64,000 nucleotides of DNA from Pseudomonas sp. GM41(2012) (lineage in GTDB: Bacteria > Pseudomonadota > Gammaproteobacteria > Pseudomonadales > Pseudomonadaceae), in the NCBI RefSeq assembly GCF_000282315.2, contig NZ_AKJN02000008.1:930001-994000 (forward strand), in the 5' to 3' direction. A program made the position numbers and the translations under genes. The notes beneath the pieces were generated by a model that was given only the letters and a program-made list of their open reading frames with translations, did no database searches and had not been told where the DNA came from. This document shows positions 58,939 through 64,000 of the stretch, piece after piece (within the stretch, counting starts at the first letter, position 1; each line of letters begins with the position of its first letter).

Positions 58939-58954
58939 CCTACCAGATGGCAGG
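58939..58954 (+). promoter_or_regulatory. TetR operator, tetR-proximal
   Basis: Imperfect palindrome CCTACCA-GA-TGGCAGG. Centres of the two sites are 54 bp apart. With its partner it fits one regulator controlling both divergent genes. Confidence 0.65.
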
Positions 58955-59020
58955 TTATGAAATATGCGAGTAACATCGCGCGAAATCACCCCATCAATCA
59001 AAGAATCGAGGAATGAAAAC

Positions 59021-59584
59021 GTGAGCGAAAATGCCCGGGAAGCCATATTGGAAGCGGCCAAAGGGGCGGCTCAAACCCACGGCTACAGTGGGATCAATTT
59101 CCGAAGTATTGCTGATGCGGTGGGGATCAAGAACGCAAGCATCTATTACCATTTCGCGAGCAAGGCCGACCTCGGCGCCGCAGTAGCCAGGCGATACCGG
59201 GAGGACACTGTCAGTGTTCTGGAAGCCCTGCGCGGTGAACACCCCGATCCGATTCGCTGCCTGCAGGCGTACCCGGGTATCTTTCGAACATCTCTGGAAA
59301 ACGGCAACAGGTTGTGTATGTTCAGCTTCATGGCTGCGGAACACCAGGACCTGCCCGAGGAGGTGAAGAGTGAAGTGCTGGCGTTTGCAGACATCAATGT
59401 GGCGTGGCTGGCAAAAGTACTCGCTGAAATCGGCCTGGGCAGCATTGAAGTGTGCGAGCGACGTGCCCGCGCCATTTACACCGCCGTGGCTGGCGCTCAA
59501 TTGATTGCCCGAACTCGCTTCGATATCGGTTTATTCGACGAACTGGTTCAGAGCTATCAAGAGGCGGGACTCCTTCCAGCCTGA
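59021..59584 (+). CDS. TetR-family transcriptional regulator
   Basis: A 187-aa regulator. Start GTG 59021 is preferred (GAGGAA site 9 bp before); the frame opens at 58964. The HTH is clear: AREAILEAAKGAAQTHGYSG, then ITF-like NFRSIADAVGIKNASIYYHF. The ligand domain is helical. It probably represses the divergent GST gene and itself through the two palindromes in between. Confidence 0.88.
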   Translation: MSENAREAILEAAKGAAQTHGYSGINFRSIADAVGIKNASIYYHFASKADLGAAVARRYREDTVSVLEALRGEHPDPIRCLQAYPGIFRTSLENGNRLCMFSFMAAEHQDLPEEVKSEVLAFADINVAWLAKVLAEIGLGSIEVCERRARAIYTAVAGAQLIARTRFDIGLFDELVQSYQEAGLLPA

Positions 59585-59606
59585 CCGAAGGGGTGAAAGC
59601 AGTACG

Positions 59607-59900
59607 TCACGAATGGCTGCTCGCCGAACACCGCGCCACTCCCTTCCGACGGTTGGACTTTTCCTCGAGTTGGATGGCGAAATCCATGGCCTCTTGGTAG
59701 CTGAAACGGTAGGCCCAAGTCTTGCCAGTGTAGCGCTCGACGACCTGGAAGATGCCGAGCTGCAGGGTCACCACCTGGAAGCGAACACCGCGGCGCGACT
59801 TCAGTCGATTAGTGCGCCGGAAGAAATCGATGCGTGTTGCGTTGGAGCGGACGAGCAGGGCGCCGAGCTCTTCGATACGCTGCAGAAAGGATGGATGCAT
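59607..59900 (-). CDS. Small hypothetical protein
   Basis: A 97-aa basic protein from ATG 59900 behind GAGGATC. Sequence begins MHPSFLQRIEELGALLVRSN and contains WAYRFSYQEAMDFAIQLEEK. No family recognised; soluble. Convergent with the TetR gene. Confidence 0.55.
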   Translation of the reverse strand: MHPSFLQRIEELGALLVRSNATRIDFFRRTNRLKSRRGVRFQVVTLQLGIFQVVERYTGKTWAYRFSYQEAMDFAIQLEEKSNRRKGVARCSASSHS

Positions 59901-60132
59901 GTCTGATCCTCGAAGGGGGAGCATGTATTCGTAAGCACTCGTACCGCTAGCTGCTCGTCCATGGATGCAGAGCTAGTTCTGACGGATAAAGGTAGTCGTA
60001 AAAAAGCCATATCGAAACCTGACTCTTCTTTATGCGACACACGGACTTCTTCGCGACCCCTAGTGTTTTCTCTCACAACCCCTGCTGAGCCTGCACGGAT
60101 CGACGGCGAGAAGGGCGAACGTCACCCTCTAT

Positions 60133-60669
60133 CTATTCGAGGCAGACTCCAGGCGTTGTGGGCAAGCTATCGAGAAATGCGGCAATCTGCCGGGTGCCGC
60201 GTAAGTGCACCGTAGAAATGTGCGGGCCTATGGCCAGGCGCACCGCCTCGATACCCGGGCGATAGCCACGATCGAAATTCCACACGAAGTTCAGGAAGGT
60301 CAGGAATGCCCGGTCGAGTTTCTCTGTACAGCCTGCTGCAAGGTCAGGGCGAGGGCGGTTCATTACGCTGCGTATGATCACCCGGGTGAAACAGGTGAGC
60401 CGCGACGTATCGAGCCAGATGATCAGGTCGGCACGGGACAGGCGCAGGTCGAAGGTTCGCCGCGCATAGTTGCCTTCACAAATCCAGGCATCCGGTGCGA
60501 TCGCTTCGCGGACCCGTGCGCGGAACTGCTCGGCGTCGGGTTCGACCCAGCCGGGCTCCCAGAACAGCGTGTCCAGGTGCACCACGGGCAGGCTCAGGCG
60601 CTTGCCGAGGGCGCGGGCGAGGGTGGATTTGCCGCTACCGGCATTGCCCAGAATTACAATCCGTTGCAT
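60133..60669 (-). CDS. P-loop kinase-like protein (FlaR/topology-modulation type)
   Basis: A 178-aa protein with Walker A GNAGSGKST (residues 8-16), HLDTLFWEPGW (substrate-binding region typical of adenylate-kinase-like FlaR proteins) and a DLIIWLDTSR Walker B-like strand followed by an arginine-rich LID (RVIIRSVMNRPRPD). Expected to phosphorylate a small molecule, probably a nucleotide-like substrate. Single gene. Confidence 0.78.
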   Translation of the reverse strand: MQRIVILGNAGSGKSTLARALGKRLSLPVVHLDTLFWEPGWVEPDAEQFRARVREAIAPDAWICEGNYARRTFDLRLSRADLIIWLDTSRLTCFTRVIIRSVMNRPRPDLAAGCTEKLDRAFLTFLNFVWNFDRGYRPGIEAVRLAIGPHISTVHLRGTRQIAAFLDSLPTTPGVCLE

Positions 60670-60742
60670 GAGGACTTCCTGTCGCGAAAAAAGCCGGCGA
60701 TTGTGCAGGTTTTGGAAGGCCAGTTAAAGGCTGATCGATGGG

Positions 60743-61561
60743 TTATTCAGGGCGAGACAGTTGCTGCAAATAAGCCTTCGGTGAACACCCGGTTTTTTGC
60801 TTGAAGCAACGGTAGAACGTGGACAGCGAGTTAAAGCCTGAGGCGCTGGCAATCTCGTCGATGCGTGAGGCGTGGCGTTGCGCATTCAAGCGTGAAAGGG
60901 CTTCATCCAGGCGCAGCTGATTCAGTAGCGTATAAAACGTTTGCCCCCGAACCTGATTGAGAAAGAACGAGATCTGGTTGCGTGTGTAGCCAGTCGATGC
61001 CGCGACATAAGACAGGTCCAGCCGTGGATCGAGGTAGGGCTTGGTCTGTTCGAAGTACTGCTGCAAATCATTGGCAAGCGCCCCGACCTGACGGGCTGAT
61101 AATCCCAAACGACTGACCGCCTCAGCGCTAGAGGCCGGGCGGGTCAACGTTGAGGCATGACCGACCAATATCGCGTGTTCGTTGACTTTAATGATCAACC
61201 CGTCCCGTACCGACAGCGCTTCAACAGTGCGGAATGAAACAAGACCCTCGCTGCCATTGAGCGTCACCCGGTACTGCAGGAACGCGGTGTCGCCATCGAT
61301 GCGCAAGCGATCGGTGTAAATCTGAAACTCTTCTGATCCCACCGGCATGCTTGCCGCGAGATAGTCGCGCAATTGCGAGTACTCGATGGTCCGGTTCTGG
61401 AAAAAATCGTTGTACTCGATGGCCGGGTGATAGAGCGCCATCACCGCGTCCAGGTCACGCCGCTTCCATGCCTCGTGATAACGCACCGCAACTTCATGAG
61501 TCTGTGTGCTCGAAGGATCCGCCAGGAAGGTTGGGGTGGTGGGTAAATCAGGTACTTCCAC
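60743..61561 (-). CDS. AraC-family regulator with SnoaL-like sensor domain
   Basis: A 272-aa protein. Residues about 20-135 resemble a SnoaL/NTF2-like fold (YHEAWKRRDLDAVMALYHPA), an uncommon sensor for AraC proteins. The C-terminal domain holds two HTHs of the AraC type (LDLSYVAASTGYTRNQISFF and RIDEIASASGFNSLSTFYRC, ending FKQKTGCSPKAY). Divergent from the FAD-oxidase/cupin pair, which it probably controls. Confidence 0.85.
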   Translation of the reverse strand: MEVPDLPTTPTFLADPSSTQTHEVAVRYHEAWKRRDLDAVMALYHPAIEYNDFFQNRTIEYSQLRDYLAASMPVGSEEFQIYTDRLRIDGDTAFLQYRVTLNGSEGLVSFRTVEALSVRDGLIIKVNEHAILVGHASTLTRPASSAEAVSRLGLSARQVGALANDLQQYFEQTKPYLDPRLDLSYVAASTGYTRNQISFFLNQVRGQTFYTLLNQLRLDEALSRLNAQRHASRIDEIASASGFNSLSTFYRCFKQKTGCSPKAYLQQLSRPE

Positions 61562-61719
61562 GACGAACTCCAGGGTGCAGATCAGGGCAAAGCCCAGAGT
61601 ATTCCAGAAGCCGTACTTTTCCGCCCGTGTCCGCTGCGATGTTTGCCTGCCCGTTGTGCCTGTGAAAGCGTCGGGTATTGCTTTAGCGTCAGCCCAAGAA
61701 TTTTACGGAGCATGAGCGC

Positions 61720-63117
61720 ATGACACTTCCCATCGCGAACCAGTCCCTGGCGGACGCTCGGCCTTATCCTGTCTGGCAGGAAACACGAACGCCAGCGGCC
61801 GCCGCGCCAAGGCTCACGGGTGAAGTGACGTGTGATATTGCGATTGTGGGCGGCGGATTTGTCGGGCTATGGACTGCGTTGATGGCGCGTCAGCGCTGGC
61901 CTGAAGCAAGCATCGTTGTGCTTGAAGCCGGGCAGTGCGGTGGCGAGGCGAGTGGGCGCAATGGCGGGTTTTGTGCGCCGAGTATTTCCCACGGTGTTTC
62001 CAATGCGCTGAAACGTTGGCCCAAGGAAGCAGAGCAACTGGTGCGACTGGGCAGGGAAAACCTGGTGGCATTTGAGGAGGATCTGCAGCGCTATGACATG
62101 GACGTAGCGTTTGAGCGCTCCGGAAAATTGAATGTCGCGAGTCAGCCCTGGCAGGTTGAAGGGCTAAGGTCGATGCAGCGTAACTACGAGCGCTTTGGCA
62201 TCGCCTGCGAATTTCTGGATGGCGAGAGGCTCAAGTCGCACCTCGACTCGCCGGCCTATGTTGCGGGCGTTTTCGAGCCCAATTACGCGCTGCTGAACCC
62301 GGTGAAGATGGTCGCGGAACTACGGCGCGTGTGCCTTGCACAAAGTGTGCAGCTGTTCGAGCATTCGCCGGTGACCGCATTGCATCAAGATCGCAATCAT
62401 CAGGTACTGGAAGCCGGTCTGGGCTCTGTCAAAGCGGCCAAAGTCGCACTTGGCACCAACATCGCGCCGCCGTTGCTGGGGGCGCTGAAGTCCAAGGTCA
62501 TTCCCATTTATGACTACGCATTAGCGACTCAGCCGCTCGGCGATGCTCAGCTGCGCGCCATCGGTTGGGTCGGCCGCTATGGGATTGCCGACAGTGGCAA
62601 TCAGTTTCATTACCTGCGCAAGACCGAAGATAACCGCATCCTCTGGGGCGGTTACGACGCCATCTATCACTTCGGGAGCCGGCGCGACGAGGCGTTGACG
62701 CAACGTCCGGAAAGCTTTGCGACATTGGCTCGGCAATTTCAATCGGCTTTCCCGGCGTTGGCGGACGTCACGTTCAGCCATGCCTGGGGCGGCATCATCG
62801 ATACCTCCGCGCGCACCACCCTGTTCTGCGGCACTTCGTCTGACGGCTGCGTTGCCTACGCCCAAGGGTTCACGGGGCAGGGTGTGTCCGCCAGTCGTTT
62901 CGCGGCACTGACCATGCTCGATTTGCTCGAGGGAAAATCTACCGAGCGCACGAAACTGGCAATGACCTCGACAGCACCTTTTCCGTTTCCCCCCGAGCCC
63001 CTGCGTTATGTGGGCGTGTCGCTGGCGCAGCGCTCACTGGCCCGAGAAGACCTTTCCGGACACCGCGACTGGCTGCTCAAAGGGTTTGATGCGCTGGGTA
63101 TCGGTTTTGATTCTTGA
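61720..63117 (+). CDS. DAO-family FAD-dependent oxidase
   Basis: A 465-aa flavoprotein with the Rossmann motif CDIAIVGGGFVGLWTALMAR, the GGEASGRNGGFCAPSISHG covalent/FAD-contact segment and the C-terminal YAQGFTGQGVSASRF. Family members oxidise amines or amino acids such as glutamylputrescine or glycine derivatives. It is followed 12 bp later by a cupin gene and is divergent from the AraC/SnoaL regulator. Substrate unknown; puuB-like enzymes share this layout. Confidence 0.85.
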   Translation: MTLPIANQSLADARPYPVWQETRTPAAAAPRLTGEVTCDIAIVGGGFVGLWTALMARQRWPEASIVVLEAGQCGGEASGRNGGFCAPSISHGVSNALKRWPKEAEQLVRLGRENLVAFEEDLQRYDMDVAFERSGKLNVASQPWQVEGLRSMQRNYERFGIACEFLDGERLKSHLDSPAYVAGVFEPNYALLNPVKMVAELRRVCLAQSVQLFEHSPVTALHQDRNHQVLEAGLGSVKAAKVALGTNIAPPLLGALKSKVIPIYDYALATQPLGDAQLRAIGWVGRYGIADSGNQFHYLRKTEDNRILWGGYDAIYHFGSRRDEALTQRPESFATLARQFQSAFPALADVTFSHAWGGIIDTSARTTLFCGTSSDGCVAYAQGFTGQGVSASRFAALTMLDLLEGKSTERTKLAMTSTAPFPFPPEPLRYVGVSLAQRSLAREDLSGHRDWLLKGFDALGIGFDS

Positions 63118-63129
63118 ACTGGAGTGAGA

Positions 63130-63501
63130 ATGACCATGACCATGAGAAACCCTGATCACATCATCGATTTCGCCAACCCCGATTTGCCCGTCGTCGAGTT
63201 CGAAACCAGCGATCCCGAAGTGGTCGACACCCCGTATCGCAGCCGTAGCTGGCGGCACTTTGTGGCGCCGGAGAAAAAAGCGGTCGCAGGCATCTGGGAA
63301 GCGCCGGAGCACCTCGAGCGATGTGAGTGCGACTACGACGAACTCTGTCATTTGCTCGAAGGACACGTTCGTCTGACCGACAGCAATGGCGTCAGCCAGG
63401 AGTTCAAGGCCGGCGCCACGTTTGTGGTCGCCGCGGGCTTCAAAGGCACCTGGGAAAACCTGACGCCGGTGCGCAAAGTGTTCATGATCCTCCGGGGCTG
63501 A
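63130..63501 (+). CDS. Cupin-domain protein (DUF861/EutQ-like)
   Basis: A 123-aa protein from ATG 63130 (GGAG just upstream). It has a single cupin barrel with ERCECDYDELCHLLEGHVRLTD-like first motif (metal ligands E/H) and AGATFVVAAGFKGTWENL second motif. DUF861 cupins commonly accompany amine oxidases. Probably an accessory or catalytic partner of the preceding flavoenzyme. Confidence 0.83.
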   Translation: MTMTMRNPDHIIDFANPDLPVVEFETSDPEVVDTPYRSRSWRHFVAPEKKAVAGIWEAPEHLERCECDYDELCHLLEGHVRLTDSNGVSQEFKAGATFVVAAGFKGTWENLTPVRKVFMILRG

Positions 63502-63505
63502 TGCT

Positions 63506-63595
63506 TGTAGGAGCAAAGCTTGCTCGCGAAGGCGATTTTCAGTGAATAAAGCTGCGACTGACCTACCGCTTTCGCGAGCAAGCTTTGCTCCTACA
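63506..63595. repeat. REP pair (REPIN) of the Pseudomonas type
   Basis: Two 29-bp copies in inverted orientation (63506-63534 and 63567-63595), beginning TGTAGGAGCAAAGCTTGCTC and ending CGCGAAGGCG/CGCGAAAGCG. They match at 28 of 29 positions with a 32-bp spacer, forming a long hairpin. The second copy contains the stop codon of the glycosyltransferase gene. Confidence 0.9.
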
Positions 63596-64000
63596 GGGCT
63601 GCGTTCGCTTCAGTGTTGGGGAGCGCCATGATCGCCCTTGCTGCAATGTCAGTGCCGCGAGTCGCCTGCATATTCTTGCTGAACGCTTCGAGGCGCAGTT
63701 TCATCGACTGATCCGCCAGCAGCTGTTCGAGAGCGGCAGGAAGCGCGGACAGTGGATCGGCAAAGCGTGGCAAGTAGCGGCCGACGCCGACTTCCTCGGC
63801 GCGTACGGCATTGTCATGACCGTCCCAGCAGTAAGGAATGATCAGTGACGGCAAGCCGAAGTACAGCGCTTCGCAGAAACTGTTGTTGCCACCGTGGTGG
63901 ACGAACAACTGACACTCTCTGAGCACGGCCGGCTGTGGAAACCAGCTGTCCAGATACACGTTGTCCGGGACGGTGGTGTACATGTCCCGATAGGCGCCAA
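63591..64000 (-). CDS. MGT/UGT-family glycosyltransferase (C-terminal part)
   Basis: The frame is open at the window edge, so only the last 136 residues are seen. The donor-binding signature is VHHGGNNSFCEALYFGLPSL and IIPYCWDGHDNAVRAEEVGV, as in macrolide/UDP-glucuronosyl transferases (HHGG-NS--EAL--GLP--I-P---DQ--NA-R). The substrate cannot be inferred from this part. The stop codon lies within the REP element. Confidence 0.85.
   Translation of the reverse strand, partial: GAYRDMYTTVPDNVYLDSWFPQPAVLRECQLFVHHGGNNSFCEALYFGLPSLIIPYCWDGHDNAVRAEEVGVGRYLPRFADPLSALPAALEQLLADQSMKLRLEAFSKNMQATRGTDIAARAIMALPNTEANAAL

Overview
The window looks like chromosome of a Pseudomonas of the fluorescens group. 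The main evidence is an RsmE-type CsrA protein, a DUF1654 protein, the gene order rbsBACRKD plus a nucleoside hydrolase, the thrS-infC-rpmI-rplT-pheS-pheT-ihfA-merR-tRNA-Pro block, and a Pseudomonas-type REP pair near the right end. No search could be run. Family names come from motifs and remembered family patterns, and all coordinates were read by hand.

Layout. 1-5.5 kb: end of a NIS siderophore synthetase (IucA/IucC family), then a tightly overlapping ABC importer (binding protein, two permeases, ATPase), an FhuF-type ferric reductase and an RraA-like protein; the set resembles an achromobactin-type locus. 5.6-15 kb: puuB, tRNA-Val, then small exported, membrane and regulatory genes (Rap1a-like, RsmE, SPOR lipoprotein, siderophore-interacting protein, endonuclease I) and periplasmic asparaginase. 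15.2-23 kb: a FlxA-like gene behind a possible FliA promoter, then the ribose operon with a perfect 14-bp operator. 23-25 kb: small genes and a cold-shock protein. 25.2-32.7 kb: translation operon. The thrS leader carries two hairpins whose 7-nt loops show threonine anticodons, and infC starts with AUU.

32.8-55.9 kb is a genomic island of about 23 kb inserted in the 3' end of tRNA-Pro(GGG). It is bounded by a perfect 49-bp direct repeat, with a tyrosine integrase just inside the right end. Its cargo is defence-like: (a) an operon of an unknown protein and an XRE/ImmA metallopeptidase behind two tandem 33-bp promoter repeats, followed by a TIGR04141/DUF6119 protein; (b) a large papain-like cysteine-peptidase candidate whose start codon sits in a terminator hairpin; (c) a REase-like/STAND NTPase/TPR protein co-directional with a thymidylate-kinase homologue and divergent from a radical SAM protein with a B12-binding-like N-terminus; (d) a three-gene ABC-3C system (nuclease-like component, middle component, DUF3732 Rad50-like ATPase); (e) an unknown 446-aa protein between relics of small integrases. 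Debris between modules includes an SDR pseudogene, a phage portal C-terminus, an IS3-type OrfA relic, two integrase relics and a frameshifted HTH gene, as expected from repeated turnover. Module (c) is the best candidate for an undescribed system.

55.9-64 kb returns to chromosomal genes: tRNA-Gln, a LysR relic, a lipoprotein, a divergent GST/TetR pair with two matching operators, a P-loop kinase-like protein, an AraC regulator next to an FAD oxidase/cupin pair, a REP pair and the end of a glycosyltransferase.
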